Source: Loripinus fragilis (Eukaryota > Mollusca > Bivalvia > Lucinida > Lucinidae). From it: a stretch of DNA of 64,000 nucleotides. The notes beneath the pieces were generated by a model. It saw only the letters and a list, made by a program, of their open reading frames with translations, was not told the origin of the DNA and ran no database searches. Positions 32,252 to 43,969 of this stretch are shown piece after piece. Position 1 is the stretch's first letter, and each line of letters begins with the position of its first letter. A program made the position numbers and the translations under genes. The DNA is taken from the NCBI GenBank assembly GCA_964019695.1, contig OZ026518.1, positions 106,860,305 to 106,924,304 on the forward strand, given 5' to 3'.

Positions 32252-32380
32252 GTGAGTTTGACAATACTTGTGCACATGATTGTGTTTTATTAAACATTTT
32301 CCTGATGTTCATGAGTCGCGATTTGCTTTTTTCATCTGTTGTCTGGTCTGCTTTCTAGTATGTACTTTGTAAGCCTGTAT

Positions 32381-32432
32381 TGCAAACAATATGGACCCAG
32401 ATCAGACTATTTAGGATCTATAGTGTTTGCTT
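32381..32432. repeat. Switch-core hairpin copy 6 (decayed)
   Basis: GCAAACAATATGGACCCAGA on the left and ATAGTGTTTGC on the right; most of the core is lost. Confidence 0.7.
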
Positions 32433-32779
32433 CATTGTTAAATGCAATTGGAATATATATGCAGCAGATGTAATAAGCAGATGCCATTTTCGGGACAAAA
32501 ATATTGGCAGGATAAGTATTAAACTTTAAAGCATCAATGTCCCCTGCTACAAATTCTAGATGGATCTTTAGGGCTAATGAGTAAACTATCATTATACTGA
32601 TTTCAAGCTATTTGATTGGCTGGGGAAAAATGGCACCTTGATCGATAGAGCCCATGAGCAGGCAACCTGGTTCTCTTTGTTTTATGCTGTGCAATAACAT
32701 GGCGGTAATTCATGTGAGTTCAAAACAACAACAATGGCGGATACCAATGAAAACCCCCTTCGCAACATACCCATCGTAT

Positions 32780-32890
32780 GCGACTTTCGGACGAAGATCT
32801 GGTTAAAAGTTATTGACGAGCAACAGAAAAATTTGGTTTCTCGTCAATAACTTTTTAAACAGATCTTTGTCTGAAAGTCGCTTAAGATGT
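32780..32890. repeat. Imperfect hairpin (AAGTTATTGACGAG arms)
   Basis: GCGACTTTCGGACGAAGATC...AAAGTTATTGACGAG is mirrored by CTCGTCAATAACTTT...GATCTTTGTCTGAAAGTCGC; arms of about 45 bp. Confidence 0.85.
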
Positions 32891-33168
32891 ACATGCTACT
32901 TTCATTTTTTTCGGGGTATCAGTGCTTCAAATCCCATGCAAATCTGATCAGTATTAACGAAAATATTAAAGAAAGTCTTACCTGAATCGAGGGGTTTTGA
33001 CAAGAATCTGCCATTTTTTAATATTCTAAAGTTATTTGATTCTCCGCCGTGAATTATGTCTCCAATACTAAGCATTTAATATCAATGTGGGAAGTATAAG
33101 GATTTTATTTACAATACATATACAGATATGTTTACCCTTGTAACCTCATAGAGACCACTTTTAATGCT

Positions 33169-33239
33169 TTTGCAAATAGAGCAGACCCAGATCAGGCAGC
33201 TCTTCTAAGAGCTGCCTGATCAGGGTATACTCTGTTTGT
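33169..33239. repeat. Switch-core hairpin copy 7
   Basis: Core GATCAGGCAGCTCTT / AAGAGCTGCCTGATC, a perfect stem; relative of the copy 5 core with matched base changes. Confidence 0.88.
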
Positions 33240-33789
33240 TTATGCAAATATGATATATCTGATCCAACACAAGAAGTAGTGTAATTCTTTGTTCTATTTA
33301 CACACATGAAACTTTATTTGAATAAATATTCATAGTGGTTGGAGCCTAGCATGAATATTCATGAAGGGAAGGGTTAACTCGGAGAAAAACAACGTGTGAT
33401 CGTGACCAGGAATGTCATGACCACAAATTTCAGACCAACCTACCGCACCCAGGGAAACCAAAACTAATTTAAAGCTGTATGGTGCTTACTTGATTTGTTG
33501 GTAATTTACACATTGATAATATCATTAGTAATAAAGTTTATTCTTGCACAATGAAAGAGAATATCTGAGGTTTTTAGTCTGAGATAGAAATTCTTATCTT
33601 GCTCATGTTATTTCACACAGTCTGTCATATGAGGGCTGAACACTATATATATTACATGTAGCTGTATTGGAACTCACACACATGGTCGTCAAGTGACGTC
33701 ATTTTTATGAAAGGAACATCATTTAATGTTGTATCTAAGTGTATTCAGGAACTTCTTGAAGCTCTTTAGAACAAAAATAAGCCAGTGGA

Positions 33790-34015
33790 GGAGATTTCCA
33801 ACAATGTGGCATGTGTGACCAGCAAAGGCTCAGACCAGCCTGCGCATACGCGCAGTCTGATCAGAGCCTTTGCTAGTCGCTTGAATATTCTACGAGCATT
33901 AAGCTACTGACAAAACATCATTTGGAGTTTCTAAGCTTAAAACGAGGCTGCACAGGCTTGTCTGGGTCTACCTTGTCAAAATGCCACATTGTTGGAAATC
34001 ACATGTTGCGGCTCA
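33790..34015. mobile_element. GAGCCGCGACAT element, copy 2 (left end decayed)
   Basis: TTTCCAACAATGTGGCATGT, CAGCCTGCGCATACGCGCAG and right end CATGTTGCGGCTCA. Confidence 0.82.
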
Positions 34016-34067
34016 ATTATGTGGAATTCAGTGGTGAGCACTACCAAAGAGAAGTGGAGGGGACAAA

Positions 34068-34306
34068 TGAGCCGCGACATGTGATTTCCAACAATGTGGC
34101 ATTTTGTCAAATGTAGACTCAGACGAGCCTGTGCAGACTCCTTTAAAGCTTAGAACCCCCAAATGATGTTCGGCCAGAAGCTTAACAGTCATAGAATATT
34201 CAAGCGAGTAGCAAAAGCTCAGATCAGACTGCGCGTATGCACAGGCTGGTCTGAGCCTTTGCTGGTCGCAAATACCACATTGTTGGAAATCTCATGTCAC
34301 GGCTCA
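34068..34306. mobile_element. GAGCCGCGACAT element, copy 3, opposite orientation
   Basis: Complete ends TGAGCCGCGACATGTGATTT and CTCATGTCACGGCTCA; lies 52 bp after copy 2, forming a head-to-head pair. Confidence 0.86.
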
Positions 34307-34790
34307 AATTGTTTTGGTGCAGATCTTGTTGGCATTACTTGACACAATATCTCAAAACCTTTTGGCAGATTTTATACAAGTTTGTTTGAAGGTATGATGG
34401 GGGCATAATGACCCATAATGAAATAAATGATGAGAGTTTAGTGACCTTGATGACTCGTTTTCAAGGTCATTGATAGACATAAACTGTCAAGTCCAAGCCA
34501 AAACTTGCTTGTGTGCACTATATCTCCTGAACTACTGGCGAATGAATGGTTGTGTGGAATTTTTATCTCCGAAAACAAAGTTTTAATTTTAAAAAATGAA
34601 TTGATATCTTTTTCAGAGCATGTGTATGGAACACCCTATAATCCATATGAAATGTGTAATATCGATTTCTTTTCTTAGAGCATTCTTAATACTTAGCAAC
34701 ATTCCAGAGGAAAATCAGCATTGTGCATTTGTGCATGTGGATATTTGGGCCGTCTCATGAGACTTTGTTACTTATGTGCAAAAGCCTCCA

Positions 34791-34836
34791 TTAACTCTTT
34801 GCCCCCTGGGAAAATTTTCCCGCTTTTTTGTCGTCT
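34791..34836 (+). repeat. TTAACTCTTT MITE, left part (split)
   Basis: TTAACTCTTTGCCCCCTGGG to TTTTGTCGTCT; its continuation lies at 36271 after a 1.4-kb insertion. Confidence 0.83.
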
Positions 34837-36265
34837 GCTTATTATACCCCCCGCAAACTTTGTTTGTAGGGGGTATACTGTTTTCACGTTGTCCGTGCGT
34901 CCGTCCGTCCGTGCGTCCGTCCGTCCGTGCGTCCGTCCGTCCGTCCGTCCGTAACGCTTTGTTTCCTTAATAACTCGAAGAGTCATTGCTGGATTTTCAT
35001 CAAACCTTGCAAACATGTTCATATATGCAAGACAAATACTTTAGACAAAAAAGTAAGGGCTAGGGGCCAATATTATTAGAGTTATTTCCCTTTGTAGTTC
35101 TAAATGGCTTTTAATATAGTGCTTTATGCTTATGCTATTATAGGCCATACACTGATTTTCATCAAACCTTGCAAACATGTTCATATATGCAAGACAAATA
35201 CTTTAGACAAACAAGTAAGGGCTAGGGGCCAATTCTATTAGAGTTATTTCCCTTTGTAGTTCTAAATGGCTTTTAATATAGTGCTTTATGCTTATGCTAT
35301 TATAGGCCATACAGGGGCCAATCAACTCCTACCACAGCTTTTGATGGAACAATTTGATACTTTTCCTGTACAATGTAGACACATTGAACATATGCATGAA
35401 GGAATTTAGTTCGGAAAAAATAATTTTTGACAAAATGACAGCTGTGAGAACTTAGACAATTTTTCCCTTATAAGGTGTTTGTATATGCATAGACGGTGCC
35501 TTTATGGGCCGATCAACTCCTACAACAGCTTTTTATGGAGCAATTTGATACTTTGCCTATACAATGTAGGCACATTTAACATATGCATGAAGGAGTTTGG
35601 TTTAGAAAAAATATTTTTTGACAAAATGACAGCTGTGAGAACTTAGACAATTTTTCCCTAATAAGGCTTTTGTATATGCATAGATGGTGCCTTCATGGGC
35701 CGATCAACTCCTACCACAGCTTTTGATGGAACAATTTGAGACTTTGCCTATACAATTTAAACACATTGAACATATGCATGAAGAAGTTTGGTTCACAAAA
35801 AATAATTTTTGACGAAATGACAGCTGTGAGAACTTAGACAATTTTTCCCATATTAGGCTTTTGTATATGCATTGATAGTGCCTTCATGGGCCGATCAACT
35901 CCTACCACAGCTTTTGATGGAACAATTTGATACTTTGTCAATACAATGTAGACACAATGAACATATGCATGAAGGAGTTTATAAGTTTTGTTGAACTTAG
36001 ACAATTATTCCCTTATATGGCTTTTGTATATGCATGGATAGTGCCTTTATGGGCCTATCAACTCCTACTACAGCTTTTGATGGAGCAATTTGATACTTTG
36101 CAGATACAATGTAGACACATTGAACATATGCATGAAGAAGTTTATAATTTTTGCTTGCAAAGATTCTACTGAAATCTTCTTATCAAAACTAAGGTCTTCT
36201 TGTTCGAACTATAACTTGCCAAGTTTTTTCACTGACTCTTACTGTGCGGGGGGTATCTAATAAGC
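34837..36265. mobile_element. CCCCCCGC / CCGTCCGT element nested in a MITE
   Basis: Ends GCTTATTATACCCCCCGC and GCGGGGGGTATCTAATAAGC are imperfect inverted repeats. A (CCGTCCGTG)n tract follows the left end at 34890-34955. Inside are two units of about 178 bp (GCAAACATGTTCATATATGC) and about five units of about 185 bp (GATCAACTCCTACCACAGCT, CATATGCATGAAGGAGTTTG). No coding frame. Confidence 0.83.
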
Positions 36266-36270
36266 ATTGC

Positions 36271-36447
36271 TTATTGACTTTTTTCATTTTTTTCAAAATC
36301 AACTTTTTCGAAAAATTCTTACAGAAATACCATCTTAGTGTCAAACAGATTGGATCCAGATCAGGCCCGACATTTTGTCGGGCCTGATCTGGGTCCAAAC
36401 TGTTTGCAAAAGTTATCAGCAGACGACACTAGGTGATAAAGAGTTAA
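36271..36447 (+). repeat. TTAACTCTTT MITE, right part (split), with GGCCCGACA hairpin
   Basis: Outer TTGGATCCAGATCAG / CTGATCTGGGTCC, core GGCCCGACA / TGTCGGGCC, terminal AAAGAGTTAA. Confidence 0.86.
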
Positions 36448-36939
36448 ACACCCAAGCTGACTTATCCCAAGCAGACCCAGAGGTATTTCTTTTGATCTGA
36501 GTCTCATCTACATTCATACTTTGTGTAAGCAAGCAGCAAAGGCTCTGGTAAGTCTGCATATTGTCGCAGGTTCATCTGAGCTTTTGTTGCTTGAAATATC
36601 AATGGTATTTCACTTTTACCTCTGCTATGAATCACAATCAAGATTTTCCTTTGGTATTTCTTCCATTTGCTTTAAAATGTCCATCAATTTACCAAGAAAC
36701 CAAGCCAGCTGCATTTTGTCCTAATGTTCTATTCTTTATGTCAAGCAGTGAAGCACAATGCAAAACTCTACATGATATACCTTCCATATTTGCCATGAAT
36801 ATAGATCATGCACAACTAGAGAATGCCCTATGAAACCTATTGCACTCAGAATGCACTCACCACTTTACCTAGAAAACAAAACACTAGCACCTTCATACTC
36901 AATGTTTTTCCAACACCATATTTCTGGCCTGTAGTTACG

Positions 36940-37045
36940 AGTGCGTAACAAAAAATAATTTTCTTATTTCTCAACCAAAACCTAATATATTTAAAAAAAA
37001 ATTTACAACTTTAGGCTGAAAATTTTGTTTATCTAAACCTGTAAT
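36940..37045. repeat. AAGAACCGTCTC-type MITE lacking its hairpin
   Basis: GAGTGCGTAACAAAAAATAA, TTTTCTTATTTCTCAACCAA and ACAACTTTAGGCTGAAAATT keep the flanks of 9283-9440, but the central stem is gone. Confidence 0.72.
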
Positions 37046-37126
37046 ATTTACCAGGAATATTTGGACACATTGACATCTTGTCATAATTATCCCATATGAT
37101 TTGAGCAAGTTCAATGGCAGAATGGC

Positions 37127-37192
37127 ATATAGTGTATATGCTGATCAGATTGTTCCTTCAGGAGCAATCTGATCTGGGTTTACACTATTTGC
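37127..37192. repeat. Switch-core hairpin copy 8
   Basis: Core GATCAGATTGTTCC / GGAGCAATCTGATC. Confidence 0.85.
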
Positions 37193-37290
37193 TTAGGTTT
37201 ATCTTTACAAATATTGGGGTAAATACATTGATTTTTTTGTTAGAATGAACATTTTCAAGTTTGATCTAACAGTTACAAATATGGTACCTA

Positions 37291-37480
37291 TGGAGGAGCA
37301 CAGTGGTAGAGTGCTCAATTTGAGATTGAGAGGCCTGTGGTTTGAGCATCACTGGATTCATTGTGTTGTGTCTGTGATGCTTGAGCAATGCACTTTATCT
37401 TCAGCTTAATACTGGTCACCACACAGGAAAACATCCCAACATGACCTCAAACTTGTTGACTAGGATGTAAAGCATCAATT
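37291..37480 (+). repeat. tRNA-derived SINE, family A, diverged
   Basis: CACAGTGGTAGAGTGCTCAA and GTGGTTTGAGCATCACTGG, body GATGCTTGAGCAATGCAC. Confidence 0.74.
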
Positions 37481-37489
37481 ATCATCATA

Positions 37490-38110
37490 TCATAAATATC
37501 CCCCCTTGCCATCAACCTGTATATAGCATGCTGATTTGACTGCACCACTAGAATGCTCTACATGTTCAAACCAGCGAGGTCTTCTCTCTCTCAGAATGAG
37601 GTCTAGGTCCTCAAGCTCAAGCTTTGCCAGTAGCTCACTTGACCTTACTGTGCCCACATCCTCTGGCTTGATACTGCAAATCTGTCTGACCATGACCCTG
37701 TCATTGTGCTTCAATTGCATTGGGCTGCAATCACTGGAGGTTCGTTTTGATCAATGGCCACGTTTCACTAGCATGGAGCATGGCGCTCCACATGCAAGAG
37801 CTGTATACATGGGCCATGTGTCTTGTTAGAGAGGTGACAGGATTAAGAACTGGTAGTAGCTCCCTGAATTTCTTCCAGGCTGTTTTCACATGAGTAGTGA
37901 CCGCTATTTCACAGCCTCCACCAGCGGAAAGCATGTCACCCAAGTAGCAGAAGGAAGCTACCACCTCCAGCTTATCAGGTCCCACCTGAACTTCACTTTG
38001 TGGTCTGCCATCAATAGGGCGGGCATTTTCCCTGCACTGTGCACACCTATAATCAGGTGTCAGTTGTTGTAGCCCGCTGCATTTCTAATGTACCCAGAGT
38101 TTGCAGCCAT
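37490..38110 (-). pseudogene. LINE reverse-transcriptase C-terminal fragment
   Basis: Minus-strand frames give GPDKLEVVASFCYLGDMLSA, GGGCEIAVTTHVKTAWKKFR, a short gap, then VMVRQICSIKPEDVGTVRSS and LRERRPRWFEHVEHSSGAVK. This is the post-RT region common in animal non-LTR elements (FCYLGDMLSAGG, WKKFREL, RWFGHVERSS). The two parts are in different frames near 37735, so it is broken and 5' truncated. Confidence 0.87.
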
Positions 38111-38119
38111 TGTAGTAGA

Positions 38120-38630
38120 TGCTGCTGTTGCCTACACCTGTACGACAGACAGCGCATGAGTATTTGCATTTAACTCAAATAGGTCATCATGGCCTAATAG
38201 CTGAGCTGACATTAAAGCCAAGCACTATTCTCTTTGCATTTTCTTTTTGCATGTTTTCAAGATTTTTTGGTAGATCTCAATGCTGATGACTTTGTTTATA
38301 AGTCGAGTTCATATGCCGGTAATATTTTTTGAAGTAAGTAACTTTCAGATAATATCAATAATAAACATGCACTATCATTTTAAACTGACAAAAAAACTAA
38401 TATGTTGCATCAATATAATAATGGCTGTTGTTCACTAGTTGTCACATTGGTTTAAAGGCTGTTTTGCATTGTTTACATGCAATAATTTGTATCCATTTTA
38501 TGGATGATCTTCACTGTTTACATACAGAAAAAGACATGGGGCTTATAATGCAGCTCAACCACTGCACTTAGGTTGTTTTGTTTTGTTTTTATTGCACTTT
38601 CCTAAGTACTTAGTAAGCTGTGATTAAATG
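38120..38630. other. Intron sequence, nothing recognised
   Basis: No hairpin, repeat or open frame of note. Confidence 0.4.
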
Positions 38631-38634
38631 GGTC

Positions 38635-39060
38635 TCAGTGTGAGAAAACCTGTCTTAACCCATTTAATTATGCCCAATGGAATGTCCCTCACTTATCAAT
38701 TGGACAAATCCATTTTGAATTTAAGGGGTTTTGGGGTAGTAAGTTTCAATTTCTTTCAAATTTTAAAAGTACATTATGTAAGCAAACAGTGCAGAACCTG
38801 ATCAGCGGCGTCTGATCTGGTTCTGCACTGTTTGCTAATGTATCCCATAAAAATAATGCTAGGCTTAAATGGTTAAACCAGTCTGCTGAGCTACAGAGAT
38901 TAGCTAGAATATTGAAATTTTGCATGTAGCAAGTTTAGATATTTTACTTTCCAGGGAATGATTAACAAAGATGCTGATCAGACTGGGTGGATGCACAGGC
39001 TGGTCTGCAACTTTGTTGTTCACATGCAACAAAATCAGGTTTTCTAGCCCTGAGGCCCAA
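38635..39060. repeat. Interspersed repeat with GTGAGAAAACCTGTCTTAA, interrupted by a hairpin
   Basis: Related to 7946-8150 and 24710-24890 at its ends (GGGTCTCAGTGTGAGAAAAC; ACATGCAACAAAATCAGG). Includes switch-core hairpin copy 9. Confidence 0.6.
38781..38836. repeat. Switch-core hairpin copy 9
   Basis: Outer arms GCAAACAGTGCAGAACC and exact complement; core reduced to GATCAG / CTGATC around CGGCGT. Confidence 0.87.
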
Positions 39061-39592
39061 ATAGAAATAAATATACGCTTATTATATATTTACTTTTTAC
39101 CCAGATTTAGAATTATATAGGTAAATGTTCAAAATGTTTTGAGCACTTTTCTCTTGCTGTTTTTATACTACCACCATTTTCAACGGGATGCATTTTGTAT
39201 CACCAAAATGTGTATACATTCTTCTATCCACACAAGCATGCAAAAATTTGTTTGAACTATATCTAATTTTAAAAGATTGGATAGTGACCATATTTTATCT
39301 TCACATAAAAATATTAGTTCAAGTTATACTTGGGAGTTATGTCCCCTTTTATGGACTTGTATGGTAAATGGTTTCAAGTAATATCTTCAACTCTCAGATA
39401 CAAAATTAAATCATATTTGATACATGTCTGTTTATTGAAAAATAAAGAAGTTAAAATTTCATTATATTTTGAAACCAGATTTCAAAAACTTTTTGCTCAA
39501 AATAGTTAAGACTAAAACCTATAGCAAACTTTACCTTTGATTGCATCAATCACAGCTCAAGATTTGTTTTAGATTGTGATCCAATGCCATGT

Positions 39593-39700
39593 ACAGTAAA
39601 ACCTCGAAAATTCAAACTACGATTTTTCGAAATACTTGATCGCTAATTCAAAATGAATTTGGGACACACTGGATTCAGAGAAAAGGACCAATTCATGATC
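39593..39700. repeat. Tigger/pogo-like element end
   Basis: CAGTAAAACCTCGAAAATTC and GATTTTTCGAAATACTTGAT resemble the end of a pogo-type element; no matching right end was located. Confidence 0.5.
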
Positions 39701-39714
39701 TATTTAATAACTGT

Positions 39715-39800
39715 CTATAAGAACATACGTTTTGGGTGCGTAATGGAAACGTCTCCTTGAGACGTTTCTTTTACGTGCCCAAAACTTATGTTTGATAGAA
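39715..39800. repeat. Hairpin with GAAACGTCT core
   Basis: CATACGTTTTGGGTGCG / CGTGCCCAAAACTTATG outside, GAAACGTCTC / GAGACGTTTC inside. The outer arms resemble those of the AAGAACCGTCTC family, but the core is different. Confidence 0.8.
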
Positions 39801-40309
39801 AAAATCCTGATAATAATCATTTTGGGGGTTATATATTTTTAGTCTACTTTCCTTTAATTCAAACTTTTGATACTAAAACGTCTAGTCCATTAATGAGATA
39901 CAACTGTAGTTTGTCCTTTTTATGAGAAAAAATGGTCTCCAAGTGATACTTCCAACTGTTTGAATTTGAAAATATAAAGCGAATGGTAGAAGCATTTCTA
40001 GATTCTAGACTCATCAAAAATTTTGGTCCTTTTGAATTTATTATCTTGGTCTGCACCATTTGTCTTGGCCTACTAGTCAGGTAAACAGTGTTCAAAACTT
40101 TAGAACATTTACTTTAGCTAGATAGAAAATTTTATTACGTATATACAAATCAGTGAGTTTATTTATTTCAAAAGTTTATTTTTATCAGTGAAATATTGAA
40201 GAAAAAAAAATCCAGAGGTGAAATATACACAGAGGCCACCTCAGACTTTCAAAACTCTGTAATTTTCTTATAACTGAATGAAAACATAAAGTGTGGGTTT
40301 TCGGACCCA

Positions 40310-40518
40310 TAACTCTTTGCCTGTTAGCAGCCAGTTTTGTTGTCTGCAATAGTTTGGACTCAGATCAGGACCAGCAGAATGTTGGTTTTGATCTGGATCC
40401 AAACAGTTCGACACTCTGATTGTGTTCCTGAAAGAATACCTGGAAAAAGTTAATTTTGAAAAAAAAAAATCAGCAGACGACAAGAACATGAAAAATTACC
40501 CAGCATGCAAAAAGTTAT
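40310..40518 (-). repeat. TTAACTCTTT MITE, diverged core (inverted)
   Basis: GGACTCAGATCAGGACC / GGTTTTGATCTGGATCC around CAGCAGAATGTTG; ends AACTCTTTGCC and GCATGCAAAAAGTT. Confidence 0.8.
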
Positions 40519-40609
40519 TAGATCATATGGAATATTTTGGTACCAAATTTTATGGGCTTTTCCATTTTTTCCTATTTTATTATCTGCAGTTCCTTCTGCA
40601 TGGTCTTGT

Positions 40610-40790
40610 GGTTTTAGTCACAGGTTTAGATAAACAAAAAAAAATTCAGAGTAAAATTGTAAATATTTTCTTACCCATTATTTTTAACATATGTTTTGGG
40701 TGCTCAAAAGAACGGTTCTTTTGAGTACCCACAACATTCGTTTTGGCTGAGAAATAAGAATTATTTTTTTATCACACACTGTTAACCAAA
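40610..40790. repeat. AAGAACCGTCTC-type MITE, short core
   Basis: GGGTGCTCAAAAGAACGGTT / CTTTTGAGTACCC: the stem lacks the central GTCTC...GAGAC part. Confidence 0.77.
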
Positions 40791-41120
40791 GGCCTGTTAA
40801 GCGTTGGAGGATAGTAATGTTATGCAACTTTACCACACATATATGACGTCATGAGTGACGTCGAAAGCGCAAACACCTGTTACATATTTAAATTATATAT
40901 AATCGCCACTCATAAAATAAACATTTTTTTCTTCACTCGATGAAAAAATGATATATTCATTCAAAAATTTGAATATATTGTATACCTTATTTATGCGAAC
41001 ATAAGCTTGTATAACTTATTTATGTGAACATAAGCCCACTCTATTGGGTTTGTTCATATTTAAGGAAAATCTTATTGTTAATATAAGCCAGTTTTATTGC
41101 TTTTTTCTATAAGCTTAGTA

Positions 41121-41432
41121 ATACGGCCGCATAGTGCAGTCGGTAACGTGTCTTGCTACAGAGGCATGTCTGACTGCAGATCCAAGGGTCACAAGTTCGA
41201 TCCTGGCCCGGGCCCATACTTTCTTGGAGATTGCTTACGGTCATTCTCCTCCCTTCCGCTGAATCATTCAAGAAGGGTTGTTCTCAGTTACAAGCGAAAG
41301 TATGTGCACGAAGTACAGGTAAACCGCTTTTTCAAGCTTGCCCAGGAAAAAGTTTGGTTAGGTGAACTGATCGTCCCGCCATGACCATAGCTGTTGACTT
41401 GGGACGTAAAGCAACAAAACAAACAAACAAAC
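41121..41432 (+). repeat. tRNA-derived SINE, family B, copy 2
   Basis: GCATAGTGCAGTCGGTAACG, CACAAGTTCGATCC, then the same body as 10273-10560 and AACAAACAAACAAAC tail. Confidence 0.87.
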
Positions 41433-41476
41433 TATAAGCCTAGCCATTTCATGACAAAACCTGTATTATTGCAGTG

Positions 41477-41575
41477 ACAAATAGTGTAAACCCTGATCAG
41501 ACTGCTGATAGGAGCAGTCTGCTGATTGGAGCAGTCTGCTGATAGGAGGAGTCTGATCTGGGTTTACACTGTTTG
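41477..41575. repeat. Switch-core hairpin copy 10 with amplified core
   Basis: Outer TAGTGTAAACCCTGATCAGA / TCTGATCTGGGTTTACACT. Inside, GCTGATAGGAGCAGTCT-like units repeat three times. Confidence 0.87.
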
Positions 41576-41629
41576 TTTAGGCCTCTCTGTTTGAATATTC
41601 AGGGTAAATATGGTCCTCACCACATCATA

Positions 41630-41867
41630 TGAACCACGGCATGAGATTTCCAACAATTTGACATTTTGACATGTTTAGATTTAGTCGAGCCTGTGCAGCC
41701 TCCTTTTAAGCTTAGGCACCTCAAATCACGTTCGGTCAGTAGTTTAACAGTCATAGAATATTTAAGCGACCAGCAAAGGCTCTGATCAGTCTGCGCATAT
41801 GCGCAGGCTGATCTGAAACTTCGCTGGTCGCACATACCACATTGTTGGAAATCTCATGACTGGCTCA
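41630..41867. mobile_element. GAGCCGCGACAT element, copy 4 (inverted)
   Basis: GGCATGAGATTTCCAACAAT, GTCTGCGCATATGCGCAGGC and CTCATGACTGGCTCA. Confidence 0.83.
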
Positions 41868-42153
41868 TATATATTTCAAGATTCTGGTTTAATCTGCTTT
41901 ACATGTATTTGATTCTGGAGAGCATGCTAAATTTGAGACTGGTACCTGGGCATAAAATACGAAAAGTTTTTATCATGATTTGGTTCATTCTACATGTAGT
42001 TAGACGTAGCTGTAATATCAGACTTGTGGTTATTAGTTTATTATAAATTATAGAAAAGCTTAATTATATATCAAAACAGTAGCGCAAAACTTTAAAAAAA
42101 TGCTTTATCAATTGCAGAGTTTGATTAAAGAATGTAAATCAATTATGAAAAAA

Positions 42154-43501
42154 CACGGATGTATACTACCTGGATAGGAAACTGCTATAGATTTGCTAGT
42201 AATTGTTTCCCCGATGATTGCCGCGTCGAAATACAGGTAAATCCGATAATTTGACTGACCACTTTACAAATATCGAGATCCATATGTGTTAGGATACTTT
42301 TTCCTAATGTTCCAGCAACTTGCGAGAAACGGTAGTACAGTGAATTTAATGCCAATAAACTGAGAATTCCTTCAGCTACAATTTGATACCAAACAAGCTA
42401 GTATTCTCGAGAAAAAAATACCCAAGAAAAAATAACACGCATCAGGCTTTCCTACACTACGCGGACATGGAAAACAAAGTAAGGAAGAAGGCAAAAACTC
42501 TTTTCATATAAGTCTAGCGTCCTTTTTGTGAGACATAGGCAAACCGTGCAGACATAGATCAGACACAGCAGAACACGGCGTCTGATCAGGGTATCCACTG
42601 TTTGCTTTCAGAATGTTCTATGAAAATTCGAATAAAAATGAAAAATGCCACCTAACACCCCTTAAAACGAAAATGGACTGGTCCAATTGACTGGTGTGGG
42701 AATTTCTATTGTGCATAAATGGGTTTAATAGTGTGATTTAAATAGAAATTTGGTATCTTTTGTTAAATTCTTGTGACATAAATCTGTTAATTGGCTATTA
42801 ATTTATTGTCAGAGATATTTTAACGCAGTTGCGGAAATAATTACTGCTCATAGACACCCTACCAACTCCCTAGTTAATTATTAAACAAACACTTAATGGA
42901 ATTAAATGAAGTGTATCTATGGTTAACAAAGCATCGTTTATTATTAAAGATGTTTTCATGCTTTTAAACTCTGCAATGTGTTTAAATTCTTGAGGCAATG
43001 TTTAGGTTTCTGACATTTCCGCCATTTTGTTATGTGAAAATACGAAAAAAAGACAAATTTGCCAGCATCTTAACTGCATGGTTTTATTTTGTTTTTGTTA
43101 AAAAATTCGATATTCCAGTTAGGAAATATGTGCACTTCATGTATCAAGTGTCAAGTATATCCAAATTACTCACATTAATTAGCTTTAGAACAGACAATTT
43201 TGGTGGTAAAATCGCATGTTTATCATTTTACCTCTTTTTCATATCGTCTCTGCAACCTAAGTTCGCAATATAACGATATTCTACAAAGAACCAATTAAGG
43301 ACAACTATATTAACGTTCAGGAATTTAAAGAATTACATTCATTGAACTCTTTACATTGTCACAATTAAAGTGACAAATGCCTCTGTAAAATTCTGATTTC
43401 CACAATTTTCAAGATGGCGGATTGTACCCGATTTACGCGTAGGCAATAATATTGGTGAAAAATGATAATTATGTGCCCAATGCAGGTAGTATACATCCGT
43501 G
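42154..43501. mobile_element. 1.35-kb element with perfect 19-bp inverted ends
   Basis: CACGGATGTATACTACCTG at 42154-42172 and its exact complement at 43483-43501. It holds switch-core hairpin copy 11 at 42540 and AT-rich non-coding sequence; no transposase is recognised. Confidence 0.8.
42540..42605. repeat. Switch-core hairpin copy 11
   Basis: Core GATCAGACAC.. / ..GCGTCTGATC; outer arm GGCAAACCGTGCAGAC / GGTATCCACTGTTTGC. Confidence 0.82.
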
Positions 43502-43744
43502 GAAAAAACAAACAAACGACCTATCGTTTTATTTCATATTAAGATTACTTAAAACTTACTCAGAAAACTCTGAATTGATTTATTTGTACAAATAATAAAG
43601 CAACCTCTTTTTCATTGTATCTTTGACAAACGGTCTTTCAATATTGAGGCCAAGTGCTGGCTTCCAGAAAGTTTATTGTGCCATTGTAATTTTCACATTC
43701 CGTATTTAAATCATTGGGGTATACACGTTCTGCAGGTTTTTAGG

Positions 43745-43925
43745 CGGATATTGGAAGGTTGTATAAGTGGAAATAGGTATAGATTATATAAATACTTGTC
43801 TCTATTTACATAATCTATACCTATTTTCAATATGATATTGGGATATTTGAAGATTATATGAATGAATTTAGGTATAGATAAATAGAGACCTCATATATAA
43901 TCTACAAGCAATCTTCCATATATCA
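43745..43925. repeat. Fold-back repeat (AATAGGTATAGATTATATAA)
   Basis: TATAGATTAT...ATAATCTATA and AGGTATAGATAAATAGAGAC with GTCTCTATTTACATAATCTA make several mutually complementary segments. Confidence 0.8.
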
Positions 43926-43969
43926 TCAAAAAAACTGTGCTGGACCCCTATGATTTAAATGTGAATATC

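Noticed and set aside
34721..35022. Open frames rich in SVR/RTDG repeats
   Set aside because: Produced by the CCGTCCGTG tandem tract of a mobile element, open on both strands.
36521..36840. Overlapping 67- and 90-residue frames
   Set aside because: No domain, no splice context, and both frames open only by chance in a low-stop stretch.
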